Source of the DNA: an uncultured Prevotella sp.
GTDB lineage: Bacteria; Bacteroidota; Bacteroidia; Bacteroidales; Bacteroidaceae
Reading direction: 5' to 3'
Assembly (NCBI GenBank): GCA_900540375.1
Contig: UQFS01000005.1
Span: forward strand, 1-64,000
Length of the DNA stretch: 64,000 nt
The notes under the pieces are model-generated. The model made no database searches. It worked only from the letters and a program-made list of their open reading frames with translations, and was not told where the DNA came from. The position numbers were made by a program, and so were the translations under genes. This document shows, piece by piece, positions 33,114 through 41,113 of the stretch; position 1 is the first letter of the stretch, and each line of letters begins with the position of its first letter.

Positions 33114-34454
33114 TTACAGGAAGAATGCCTCATAAGCGATACCGATGTTCAGGCTGGGCTCGTTGTTGTACTGGCTTTTGAGGAAGCGGTAGGAGTAATC
33201 GGCCTTGATGGCAATCTGCTTGATGGGATAATAGTTGAAGCCGAAGGTAATAGCCTGCTTCTTCGTGTATTCGTAGGTGGGCTCACCTTTGGCCGGAATA
33301 TACGAGTTGTAGTAGTCGTAACGGCCAAAGAGATAGAATTTCTGCTGGTCGGCGTGCAGCTTCTGAATCTGTGAGAAGATGTCGTAGCCGGCTTCCACGC
33401 CGATAGCTACGGCATTCTTTCCCACATAGCTCTTGTCGTAGGGCGCATTGTTCGACGTGCGGTTGATCTTCACGGTGCTCAGCGTCTTGGCGTCGCTCAG
33501 ATAGCCGTAGTCGGCCTGGCCGCGTACGATCCAGTTATATTTATGAAAGGTAAAGTCGAAAGAACCGAAATATACGCTGCCCTTGATGTTGTCGTAGGTC
33601 TTCTTGCCCAACTTTTCGCCCTGAGTGCTATAGTTGTCACCTTCCATATCGTGAGGGAAGGTGTTGTGCATCGACTGTCCGTAGTATCCGCTCAGTCCCA
33701 GTCGCAGGCCGTCCATGGCGTAGTAGTCGAGGCGGGCTGCAAAGCCGTATTTGTTGGCCACCTTATATTCAAAGGGGCTTCCGGCACCGTCATTGATCCA
33801 TCCGTCGCGGCTGAACTTAAAGCCGTCGAGTCCGGCAAGTAGCTGAGCCTCGTAGCGGAACTTCCCGGCGCGTCCCCAGAAGCTCACGCCCGTGTCATGC
33901 CAGGTCGAGGGCAGAATGGTGTACTCGCCTTGCGGGCGATAGACGGTGAAGAAGTTGAGTGGCTCGTGGTGGGCGTTGAGCAGTCCCACGGGAACGACGA
34001 TATGTCCGGCGCGGATGTTGGCCCAGCGTGCAAAGCTCTTTTGCAGCCAGAACTGCTCCAGTTCCACCTCGCCGCCCTTCTCGGTTTCTGTCTCCCATTC
34101 TCCGCTCTCCTCGTATTCCTGCTCTACCGACGAGCCGGTGCCGGTATGCTCAAACTCAATCTCTGAGCCCATTGTCCAGCCTTTGCCGAAGTCGTAGCCC
34201 AGATAGATGACAGCGTGGGGAATGTCGAAGCGTCCGTGGCTTGGGTCGTTCTTATACTGACTTGCGCGTGAATAGCGGTAGACATTGTCGCTGTAGAAAT
34301 TGCGGCTGTAGGCTGCCTCGCCGTATCCGCCCACGCTCAGTCGGTGACCGCCGGCGTGATTCATCACAGAGTCAGCAGCGTTGACCTGGGCCTGCATGGG
34401 CAGGGCAGCGAAGGCGAAAGCCAGCAGGCTTGTTGAGAACTTCTTTTCCATCAT
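33114..34454 (-). CDS. Outer-membrane porin (OprO/OprP-like)
   Basis: A 446-residue beta-barrel precursor with a signal peptide (KKFSTSLLAFAFAALPMQAQ). It shows the porin-like pattern of alternating aromatic strands, including HAVIYLGYDFGKGWTMGSEI, VELEQFWLQKSF and GHIVVPVGLLNAHHEP, and ends in a C-terminal Phe-containing strand (YEAFFL). An acidic insert (EEYEESGEWETETEKG-like) lies near residue 120. It is first in the operon with the imelysin and di-haem lipoproteins, so it probably lets their substrate, perhaps chelated iron, across the outer membrane. Confidence 0.85.
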   Translation of the reverse strand: MMEKKFSTSLLAFAFAALPMQAQVNAADSVMNHAGGHRLSVGGYGEAAYSRNFYSDNVYRYSRASQYKNDPSHGRFDIPHAVIYLGYDFGKGWTMGSEIEFEHTGTGSSVEQEYEESGEWETETEKGGEVELEQFWLQKSFARWANIRAGHIVVPVGLLNAHHEPLNFFTVYRPQGEYTILPSTWHDTGVSFWGRAGKFRYEAQLLAGLDGFKFSRDGWINDGAGSPFEYKVANKYGFAARLDYYAMDGLRLGLSGYYGQSMHNTFPHDMEGDNYSTQGEKLGKKTYDNIKGSVYFGSFDFTFHKYNWIVRGQADYGYLSDAKTLSTVKINRTSNNAPYDKSYVGKNAVAIGVEAGYDIFSQIQKLHADQQKFYLFGRYDYYNSYIPAKGEPTYEYTKKQAITFGFNYYPIKQIAIKADYSYRFLKSQYNNEPSLNIGIAYEAFFL

Positions 34455-34483
34455 GTGTTACTGTTGATATTTTTTTACAGGTG

Positions 34484-34525
34484 CAAAGTTACGGAATATA
34501 GGGAATGTTGGCAATACCTAAAAAT
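34484..34525 (-). promoter_or_regulatory. Porin operon promoter with shared 15-bp element
   Basis: On the minus strand ATTTTTAGGTATTGC (34525-34511), then 19 nt, then TAACTTTG (34491-34484), then 29 nt to the ATG at 34454. The TTG inside the element sits where the -33 box belongs. The regulator promoter at 34789-34830 has the same element and the same distances. Confidence 0.75.
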
Positions 34526-34788
34526 CGTGAAATCAGTAAACGCCCTTGGTATCCTCATTATTGGGGATATAAGAGACTGCGCTTTTCCTACAACATCAGT
34601 GTTTACGATGAAACACTTCTTTCACATGGTTGTAGTCTCAATGCCATTAGCTGTTAACGAATCCTTAATATATGTGACCTAAATTTGCAGTGTCATTCGT
34701 ATTGCGATATTTGTCATTCCGATATTTTTCGCAAAGATAGTAGTTGCTTTGGTTTCAGGTTGATGATGACTAAAAGGGGGCTTTACTT
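34526..34788. other. Space between the two divergent promoters
   Basis: No convincing ORF. TAAATTTG at 34680-34687 on the plus strand could be an additional -7 box but lacks a -33 partner. Apart from this I see nothing in the stretch. Confidence 0.3.
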
Positions 34789-34830
34789 ATTTTTAGGTAT
34801 TGCGTGACTGGGAGAAAATGCGTAATTTTG
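34789..34830 (+). promoter_or_regulatory. Hemerythrin-regulator promoter with shared 15-bp element
   Basis: ATTTTTAGGTATTGC (34789-34803), then 19 nt, then TAATTTTG (34823-34830), then 29 nt to the ATG at 34860. This geometry equals that of the divergent porin promoter and fixes the start codon choice for the regulator, since the upstream in-frame ATG candidates overlap the promoter. Confidence 0.75.
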
Positions 34831-34859
34831 CAAGCAGTGAACAAGAATCTGCAAAGGCA

Positions 34860-35816
34860 ATGAAAAACGTGAAGATGTATGAGGCGGGCGACAAGATGAT
34901 CTCGGTCATCCGCGACAACTATAATATCCTGCAGGCGATGAATTCCTTTGGCATCTACCTCGGCTTTGGCGACAAGACGGTCGACGAGGTGTGCAAGGAG
35001 CAGGACGTGGACACCTATACCTTTCTGGCCGTCATCAACTATACGGTCAACGGCTACGAGGATAAGCTCGGCGCGGACAGGATCTCCATTCCCACGCTGC
35101 TCAAATACCTGCGCGCCAGCCACGACTACTATCTCGACTTCCAGTTGCCGATGATTCGACGTGAGCTCGCTGACTCGCTCGATGAGAAGGATAACCTCGC
35201 ACGGCTCATCCTCAAACTCTATGACGAATACGCACATGGCGTGACTGTACACATGCGCTATGAAGAGAACCATGTGTTCCCTTATGTGCAGAAGCTGCTT
35301 GACGGCGAGATGTCCGACACCTACGACATCGATACTTATTCCAAACACCACAACCAACTCGACACGAAACTCAGGGAACTGAAAAACATCATCATCAAGT
35401 ATCTGCCTGCCGACGGACCGCACAACAACAAACTTATGGCCACACTCTATGATATATATAATAATGAGGAGTGGCTCCACCTCCACTGCAATGTGGAGAA
35501 CGACATCTTTATTCCGGTCATCCGTCATCTCGAGAACCAGCGAAGGCATCAGGGCGTAGAGCTCAGCGCCATTCCCGGCATGGTAAAACATGAGGGCAAT
35601 GACGACCCGTTGAGCCAGCGCGAGCGTGATGTCATCGTAGCGCTGGTGCAGGGTATGTCCAACAAGGAGATTGCCGACTATCTGTGCATTTCCACCAACA
35701 CGGTCATCACCCACCGCCGCAATATCGCCAAGAAGCTGCAGATCCATTCACCGGCAGGTCTGACCATCTATGCCATTGTCAACAAGTTGGTGAGCATAGA
35801 TCAAACCATGAAATAG
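34860..35816 (+). CDS. Hemerythrin-domain regulator with LuxR-type HTH
   Basis: A 318-residue protein (numbering from the 34860 start). Residues 10-75 resemble the DUF542/ScdA N-terminal domain (VDEVC with Cys45), as in RIC/YtfE iron-centre repair proteins. Residues 80-225 form a hemerythrin-like di-iron domain with candidate ligands H88, H131, E135, H163/H164, H207/H209 and E213. Residues 250-310 are a LuxR/NarL-type helix-turn-helix (LSQRERDVIVALVQGMSNKE, then IADYLCIS and THRRNIAKKL). The fusion suggests a sensor of oxygen, nitric oxide or iron that acts on DNA directly. Confidence 0.88.
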   Translation: MKNVKMYEAGDKMISVIRDNYNILQAMNSFGIYLGFGDKTVDEVCKEQDVDTYTFLAVINYTVNGYEDKLGADRISIPTLLKYLRASHDYYLDFQLPMIRRELADSLDEKDNLARLILKLYDEYAHGVTVHMRYEENHVFPYVQKLLDGEMSDTYDIDTYSKHHNQLDTKLRELKNIIIKYLPADGPHNNKLMATLYDIYNNEEWLHLHCNVENDIFIPVIRHLENQRRHQGVELSAIPGMVKHEGNDDPLSQRERDVIVALVQGMSNKEIADYLCISTNTVITHRRNIAKKLQIHSPAGLTIYAIVNKLVSIDQTMK

Positions 35817-35823
35817 AAGGGGT

Positions 35824-35863
35824 CAAAAAAATACGCTGAAACTCTCAACGAGCTCCAGCGTAT
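35824..35863 (-). terminator. Terminator of the candidate small RNA
   Basis: Stem ATACGCTG/CAGCGTAT (35831-35838 with 35856-35863), with further pairing inside the loop. In the minus direction the stem is followed directly by seven Us. The opposite direction lacks a U-tract, so it belongs to the minus transcript. Confidence 0.65.
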
Positions 35864-36017
35864 AGCCTATGTTTAACTAAAAATCCTTTTCAAATCAAAC
35901 GTCAACCTCACGGTCTCCGTTATCATCCGTTAAACAATCTATCAAATCTACCTTAAACCTAATAACTAAAAACCTAAATCTATTACTACTAACCTAAACA
36001 ATCTATTAACCTTTTGA
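35824..36017 (-). ncRNA. Candidate small RNA, about 194 nt
   Basis: A full promoter at 36024-36054 on the minus strand points into gene-free DNA, and a terminator with a seven-U tract ends at about 35824. The transcript would be about 194 nt. Its 5' half is purine/U-rich with TTTAGGTT-like repeats. It contains a 17-codon ORF (35926-35873, MITETVRLTFDLKRIFS), so a short peptide or leader is an alternative. No known RNA family was recognised. Confidence 0.5.
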
Positions 36018-36023
36018 CATGTG

Positions 36024-36054
36024 CAAAGGTACTATGATTTTCTCGTTCCCACAA
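36024..36054 (-). promoter_or_regulatory. Promoter of the candidate small RNA
   Basis: On the minus strand TTG (36054-36052), a 20-nt spacer and TACCTTTG (36031-36024) fit the consensus. No annotated gene follows within range on this strand. Confidence 0.6.
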
Positions 36055-36144
36055 TATTTTCTGTGATAATTAAGAAGAATAAAGTCTTTTATTGATGTAA
36101 ATCAATGGGTGTTCGCGTACACATAATAAAATATCACAGAATCG

Positions 36145-36175
36145 TTGGTTGTTGGGCATTCTTTTCGTAACTTTG
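36145..36175 (+). promoter_or_regulatory. Promoter of the GT4-GT2 pair
   Basis: TTG (36145-36147), a 20-nt spacer and TAACTTTG (36168-36175) fit the consensus, 24 nt before the ATG at 36199. It excludes the longer frame that begins at 36145. Confidence 0.65.
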
Positions 36176-36198
36176 TCTTAGTAATACAGAATAAAACT

Positions 36199-37473
36199 AT
36201 GCGCGTACTCATTGTCAACACCAGCGAAAAGACCGGGGGAGCTGCCGTGGCCGCCAACCGGCTGATGGAAGCACTCAACAACAACGGTGTGAAGGCTAAG
36301 ATGCTTGTGGCCGACAAACAGACCGGCAATATCACGGTGGTGGAGTTGCCTCATCCGGGACGCCACCGCCTCCACTTCCTTTGGGAGCGGTGGTGCATCT
36401 TCTGGCGTCTCCACTTCAAGCGTGACCATCTCTTCGAGATCGACACGGCCGGTTCTGGCACCGACATCACCTCACTGCCCGAGTATAAAGAAGCGGATGT
36501 GATCCATCTGGCGTGGATCAATCAGGGGATGCTCTCACTGAAAGATATCAACAAGATACTGGAAGACGGCAAGCCGGTGGTGTGGACCATGCACGACATG
36601 TGGCCTGCCACGGCTATCTGCCACTACGCTCTGTCATGTTCCAACTTCACGACGCATTGCCAGCACTGCAGGCTCTTGCCCGGTGGCGGCAGTAAGCACG
36701 ACCTGTCTTATAAGGTATGGGAGCGTAAGGCAAAGATATTGGGTAAGCACGCCATCACGTTCGTGGCTTGCAGCAAGTGGCTCGCCGGTGAGGCCTGTAG
36801 CAGCCGCCTGCTCATGGGACAGGACATCACGGCCATTCCCAATCCTATCGACACGCGCGTGTTCCGTCCCGGCGACCAGCGCCAGGCACGGCTGAGCATG
36901 CATCTGCCTCTTGATAAGAAACTGATTCTCTTCGTCTCGCAGCGCGTGACCCAAACGATCAAAGGTATGGACTATATGGTCGAGGCCTGCAACAAACTCG
37001 TGGAAAGCCACCCTGAACTGCAAGAGCAGTGGGGCGTGGTGGTCATGGGAGGACACGCCGACGAGATAGCGGGGCGGTTCCAATTGCCTGTCTATCCCTT
37101 GGGCTATGTCAACAACACGCGGGCTATCGTGCAGGCTTATCAGGCAGCGGACGTTTTCGTGATACCGTCGCTGAGCGATAACCTGCCCAACACCATCATG
37201 GAGGCACTGGCCTGCGGTGTGCCGTGCGTAGGATTCAATGTGGGCGGCATCCCCGAGATGATCGACCACCAGAAGAATGGCTATGTGGCCAAATACCGCT
37301 CGGCTGACGATCTCGCGGCAGGTATTTACTGGACGCTCCATGAGGCTGACCGCCAGCAGCTCAGCCGTGAGGCGGTGAACAAGGTGGAGCGCAACTACAG
37401 CCAGCAGAATGTCGCCGTGAAATATATAGAGGTATACACCAACGCCATAGCTCAAAAAACATTCAGGATATGA
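36199..37473 (+). CDS. Glycosyltransferase family 4
   Basis: A 424-residue GT-B enzyme. The N-terminal domain opens VLIVNTSEKTGGAAVAANRL and has the WTMHDMWPATAICHY block with a Cys-rich segment seen in WcaC-like capsule transferases. The C-terminal GT4 donor domain has LFVSQRVTQTIKGMDYMVEA and VIPSLSDNLPNTIMEALACG with the EX7E-type acidic residue. The start at 36199 follows a clean promoter. It overlaps the next gene by 4 bp. Donor and acceptor are unknown. Confidence 0.88.
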   Translation: MRVLIVNTSEKTGGAAVAANRLMEALNNNGVKAKMLVADKQTGNITVVELPHPGRHRLHFLWERWCIFWRLHFKRDHLFEIDTAGSGTDITSLPEYKEADVIHLAWINQGMLSLKDINKILEDGKPVVWTMHDMWPATAICHYALSCSNFTTHCQHCRLLPGGGSKHDLSYKVWERKAKILGKHAITFVACSKWLAGEACSSRLLMGQDITAIPNPIDTRVFRPGDQRQARLSMHLPLDKKLILFVSQRVTQTIKGMDYMVEACNKLVESHPELQEQWGVVVMGGHADEIAGRFQLPVYPLGYVNNTRAIVQAYQAADVFVIPSLSDNLPNTIMEALACGVPCVGFNVGGIPEMIDHQKNGYVAKYRSADDLAAGIYWTLHEADRQQLSREAVNKVERNYSQQNVAVKYIEVYTNAIAQKTFRI

Positions 37474-38237
37474 TCAGGTTTACGGTTGTCACCATCACTT
37501 ATAATGCGGCTCCCGTGCTGCAGCCCACACTCGACAGTGTGCTGGCACAGAGTTACGCCAATGTGGAGCATTGGATCATCGACGGCAAGTCGACCGACAA
37601 CACCGTGGTGATGGCTGAGGACTATCGTCGGCAGGCTGAGCTGCAGGGAAGCAGTCACATGGTCTGTATACAGAGTGAGCCCGACCGTGGTCTCTACGAT
37701 GCGATGAACAAGGGACTGGCGCTGGCTACGGGCGACTATATCGTCTTTCTCAATGCCGGTGACACCTTTGCTTCGGCAGGCACGCTACAGCATGTGGCGG
37801 ACTGCGTGAAGCCCGACGAACCGTTGCCCGGGGTGCTCTACGGCTTTACCGACATCGTGGACAGCGAGCGCCGCTTTGTCGCACACCGCCGTTTGCAGCC
37901 GCCTGCCCATCTGTCGTGGCGCTCGTTTTGCCGGGGTATGCTTGTCTGCCATCAGGCGTTCTATGCTCGGGCAGACATCGCGAAGAACAATCCCTATGAC
38001 CTGCGCTACCGCTTCTCGGCTGATGTGGACTGGTGCATCCGTGTGATGCGTGAGTCACGGCGCCGCCGTCTCAAGCTCGTGCGCGTCAACGAGGTCGTAG
38101 CTAACTATCTCGACGGGGGCATGACGAACAAAAACCACCGCGCCTCGCTCATCGAGCGCTTCCACATCATGGCCCGACACTACGGTCTCGTCACCACGTT
38201 GCTCATGCACCTGTGGTTTGTGGTGAGAAGAAGATAG
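37470..38237 (+). CDS. Glycosyltransferase family 2
   Basis: A 255-residue GT-A enzyme. FTVVTITYNAAPVLQPTLDS opens the Rossmann-like domain; IIDGKSTDNT and ALATGDYIVFLNAGDTF follow, the latter with the metal-binding Asp. CHQAFYARADI and FSADVDWCIRVM complete the WcaA/WcaE-like pattern. Its ATG overlaps the preceding stop (ATGA at 37470), so the two transferases are coupled. A strong terminator follows 130 bp downstream. Confidence 0.88.
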   Translation: MIRFTVVTITYNAAPVLQPTLDSVLAQSYANVEHWIIDGKSTDNTVVMAEDYRRQAELQGSSHMVCIQSEPDRGLYDAMNKGLALATGDYIVFLNAGDTFASAGTLQHVADCVKPDEPLPGVLYGFTDIVDSERRFVAHRRLQPPAHLSWRSFCRGMLVCHQAFYARADIAKNNPYDLRYRFSADVDWCIRVMRESRRRRLKLVRVNEVVANYLDGGMTNKNHRASLIERFHIMARHYGLVTTLLMHLWFVVRRR

Positions 38238-38364
38238 AGGAGACATCATCTCTACTCATGGGTACACGAAATGGATAGAAAGTGCGGGCTTAATGTCCTT
38301 CCTTCCCTCAGAATGGCAATCCGTTACCTTTATCTTGGTGGTATGTCATCCGTTTTTTCTTGAC

Positions 38365-38417
38365 AAAAGTCTGTTCGCTGCAACTCTCAATGTAGAGAGC
38401 GGCGAACAGACTTTTTT
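38365..38417 (+). terminator. Terminator after the GT4-GT2 pair
   Basis: A 14-bp perfect stem, AAAAGTCTGTTCGC/GCGAACAGACTTTT, with a smaller CTCTC/GAGAG stem in the loop, followed by a U-tract (TTTTTT) on the plus strand. Confidence 0.85.
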
Positions 38418-38546
38418 GTTTGTGAAGCAGGCCAAAGTGGACTGTTTCTTTGATTTTTGCCTGAAGAAGGTGTCATCTCAGTGAGATTACTTGGTCATCT
38501 CGGTTGTTTTTAGCGATCAAAAAGGTGAGATGATGCGGTCATCTCG

Positions 38547-38590
38547 CCTTTCTGATAGAAAATTCTCTAGAGAATTTTTGGTCAGAAAGG
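38547..38590. repeat. Second, imperfect copy of the palindromic element
   Basis: Arms of 22 bp meet at 38568/38569 with three mismatched pairs. The core AAAATTCTCTAGAGAATTTT and the flanking GGTACTTTGAC match the 52-bp palindrome at 13405-13456. Confidence 0.8.
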
Positions 38591-38839
38591 TACTTTGACA
38601 AGACCGTAAAATTGCATGTTTTATAACTATCTGATTATTAGTATGTTGTAAAATGGTCTAAAATTCGCGAAATTGAAGCCGACTCTGCTTTTGTTTTCAA
38701 CGAGCGCCTTCTCGTGCCCTGTTTTTTGTCAGTTTATCCAACAATTATTGCAAAGTGTTGGAGCCGCAAGGGTAGAGTAGTGGCATTGCTGCTGAAAGAA
38801 TAGAATACTCTTTTCTTTCTAAAGTTTTTAAGGAGATGT

Positions 38840-38870
38840 TTTGTTATCTGTTTTTTTATTCTTAATTTTG
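38840..38870 (+). promoter_or_regulatory. Promoter of the ORF6N gene
   Basis: TTTG (38840-38843), a 19-nt spacer and TAATTTTG (38863-38870) fit the consensus. The ATG lies 90 nt further on, so the leader is long. Confidence 0.5.
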
Positions 38871-38960
38871 CTCATGACGATCAGTTAGTATCCGTCACTT
38901 GAGCAGTAATAGGTAGAATATATTTAGAATTCTCCTGTGCATCAATGAGTAAAGTACGCT

Positions 38961-39575
38961 ATGGAACAGACAGAAGTAAACAACCTGCCTAATTTTGGTA
39001 GCCTTTCACCAGATCTGTACTCTAAGGTGATGGCAAGCATACAAGATGTGAAGGGACAACCAGTCATCCTTGACAAAGATGTTGCTATACTTTATGGGGT
39101 AGGGACGAGAATTGTCAATCAAGCTGTCAAAAGGAATCAGGAACGATTCCCTAAAGACTATCGTTTCCAACTTTCAGAGGATGATGTCAAGAACTTGAAA
39201 TCACAAAATGTGATCGCAAGTTGGGGTGGCAGACGAACGCTTCCCTATGCTTTTACCGAGAAGGGACTTTATATGCTTGCCACCGTGCTTAAGAGCAAAC
39301 AGGCAACAGAAGTAACCTTTGCCATCATCGAGACTTTTGCTAAGGTGCGAAGTCTGAAAAGCGAATTGGTCGCTTTGCATCAAGAAAAAGACAAAATTAG
39401 GCAAGGCGAGAAGATGCATCACTTTAGTGAATTACTTTCTGACATAGTGATGCCGGACTTAGAAACGACAGAGACAGAGTCAACGCTGGAACTGAACTTC
39501 TTTATTGGTAAGATAAAGCATACTGTGAAACGCGTAAAGAAAAACAATGGTACAGACCGAGAAGAAGACAAATAA
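38961..39575 (+). CDS. ORF6N domain protein
   Basis: A 204-residue protein. Residues 28-115 fit the ORF6N domain of phage antirepressor-type and Bacteroidetes orphan proteins (VILDKDVAILYGVGTRIVNQ, RFPKDYRFQLSEDDVKNLKS and LPYAFTEKGLYMLATVLKS). The rest is charged and probably helical. No phage genes surround it. DNA binding is inferred from the family. The codons are more AT-rich than in neighbours, which hints at acquisition. Confidence 0.8.
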   Translation: MEQTEVNNLPNFGSLSPDLYSKVMASIQDVKGQPVILDKDVAILYGVGTRIVNQAVKRNQERFPKDYRFQLSEDDVKNLKSQNVIASWGGRRTLPYAFTEKGLYMLATVLKSKQATEVTFAIIETFAKVRSLKSELVALHQEKDKIRQGEKMHHFSELLSDIVMPDLETTETESTLELNFFIGKIKHTVKRVKKNNGTDREEDK

Positions 39576-39733
39576 GATGGAAGTACTGAGACTCAGAGAT
39601 ATCTACATATCTGAGTGTGCATAAGTTTCTTGCGAGGGGCTCGTCCTGTGGAGCTTATATGGCGACTACGTCTTCGTGAGCTCTATATATAATAAGGAGT
39701 CCATCTCTGTTCTTCAGTGGCTCTGTGTGAGCA

Positions 39734-39787
39734 TAAAAAAGCGGGCTCAAGCGTTTCCTGATGCGAAAGAAACGCTTGAGCCCGCTT
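39734..39787 (-). terminator. Terminator of the M23/LysM gene
   Basis: A 19-bp perfect stem (39739-39757 with 39769-39787, GCGGGCTCAAGCG/CGCTTGAGCCCGC). In the minus direction it is followed by TTTTTT. It begins 25 bp after the peptidase stop codon. Confidence 0.88.
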
Positions 39788-39811
39788 GTTATGGGGTATT
39801 CGATTAGACGC

Positions 39812-40744
39812 TTATGCGCATCTGACGATCATCCCGGGACGCACGCGCTGGGTCTTGCGGAAGCCGTTGAGACGGCAGAGCTGATCGACAGAAATGTTGT
39901 TTTTCTCGGCAATAGACTCCAGAGAGTCGCCCTTGATCACCTTGTAGTAGACGCGCTCGCTGCTGTCGTTGTCGGCATAGCTACCGCTGACCTCATTACT
40001 GCTGTAACCGCCATTGCCAACTTTGCCGCGGGCACGTGTGGCAAGGTCAGACTCTGAGTCGTAGCGGCGGCGGTTGAAGACATAGTAGTCGCCCGTGACA
40101 TCCTGGTTGCGGAAGTCGAACATCAGGGCTGGGTTGAGGGCTACGCCGCACAGACGCGTCTCGAAGTGAAGGTGAGAACCTGTGCTTCGGCCGGTGTTGC
40201 CGCCCAGGCCGATAGGCTCGCCGGCGCGCACTTGCTCGTTCTCACTGACAAGCTGCTTGGAGAGGTGGCCGTAGATGGTCTCAAGGCCATTGGGGTGACG
40301 GATGACGACATAGTTGCCGTAGCCACTGGCCTCGTAGCGCACGATGCGCACCTTACCGGAGAAAGCGGCACGGATAGTGTCGCCGATATATACTTTGATG
40401 TCCAGGCCTTTGTGCATACGCCCCCAACGACTGCCGAAGTTACTGGTGACGACGCGGCTCGACGTGGGCATGCAGAAATGACGAAGGTTGATGACGAAAG
40501 AGTCGGGAAGCTCGGTGGCGCGATGTGCGTAGCGGTTGTCCCACTCATCACCGTAGAGCTTTGCTGCGGGAGACTGCAGGTTCTCTTTCTCTGCGAAATG
40601 GCTGACCTCAATAGAGTCCAATTTCTTGGCGCGGCGGTCGATAGGGGCTTGTCGTGCCAGCAGGTCCTGTCCTAGGACGGGCTCCGCCGCTAAGGTGAAT
40701 AGTACGGATATTGCGAATGATTTTATTGCCGATCTTAATGTCAT
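39812..40744 (-). CDS. M23 metallopeptidase with C-terminal LysM
   Basis: A 310-residue exported peptidoglycan hydrolase. It has a signal peptide (SAIKSFAISVLFTLAAEPVLG), an M23 domain with HKGLDIK and HLHFE zinc-ligand motifs plus the VTSNFGSRWGRMHKG region, and a C-terminal LysM repeat (YYKVIKGDSLESIAEKNNIS). It likely cuts peptide crosslinks during growth or division. TATCTTTG at 40853-40860 on the minus strand is a possible -7 box. Confidence 0.92.
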   Translation of the reverse strand: MTLRSAIKSFAISVLFTLAAEPVLGQDLLARQAPIDRRAKKLDSIEVSHFAEKENLQSPAAKLYGDEWDNRYAHRATELPDSFVINLRHFCMPTSSRVVTSNFGSRWGRMHKGLDIKVYIGDTIRAAFSGKVRIVRYEASGYGNYVVIRHPNGLETIYGHLSKQLVSENEQVRAGEPIGLGGNTGRSTGSHLHFETRLCGVALNPALMFDFRNQDVTGDYYVFNRRRYDSESDLATRARGKVGNGGYSSNEVSGSYADNDSSERVYYKVIKGDSLESIAEKNNISVDQLCRLNGFRKTQRVRPGMIVRCA

Positions 40745-41113
40745 AAAGTTATTTTCTTTCTATCATAGGTTTAAGCCTTCAAGAGGAAACGAATTCCTAA
40801 CTGTGAAATGAGTGTATCATACAACAATACATCAAAACGAATGAAGACGTTACAAAGATAATAAAAATGCGGTAAAATTGTTACTTGACGCTTGCCTTTT
40901 ATTGTCTCTTTAACACAATCCGCTGACTTTATGTGTCTGTTTAACAAATATTTCGACGGTGTTAACGCAAACAAAGAGCACGAAGGGTGGAAAATTGTGA
41001 CAATTTGATAGTGCCACGGCCTTCGTGCTCTTTGGTGGAGTTGATACCAATATCCGTGTCTACTCTTATGCATGGATATTCATGTGGAAGAGTATAGCAA
41101 CGGATCATATAGG
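40745..41113. other. Gene-free region with a long hairpin
   Basis: No ORF is convincing. It contains the -7 box TATCTTTG (minus, 40853-40860) for the M23 gene and a 15-bp perfect stem, CAAAGAGCACGAAGG/CCTTCGTGCTCTTTG (40972-40986 with 41020-41034), with a 33-nt loop. The hairpin probably ends the receptor transcript, though its U-tract is poor. Confidence 0.5.

Larger units (their letters stand above)
38418..38960. other. Gene-free region before the ORF6N gene
   Basis: No convincing ORF. It contains several CATCTC/GAGATGA motifs at 38470-38550, the second palindromic element, an AT-rich stretch resembling the flank of the first palindrome, and the promoter at 38840-38870. Confidence 0.5.

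Noticed and set aside
38293..38484. A 63-codon plus-strand frame after the GT2 gene
   Set aside because: It spans the strong terminator hairpin, so it is unlikely to be expressed.
38961..39575. ORF6N gene as evidence of a prophage
   Set aside because: No integrase, capsid, terminase or lysis genes are nearby; ORF6N proteins are common as orphans in Bacteroidetes.
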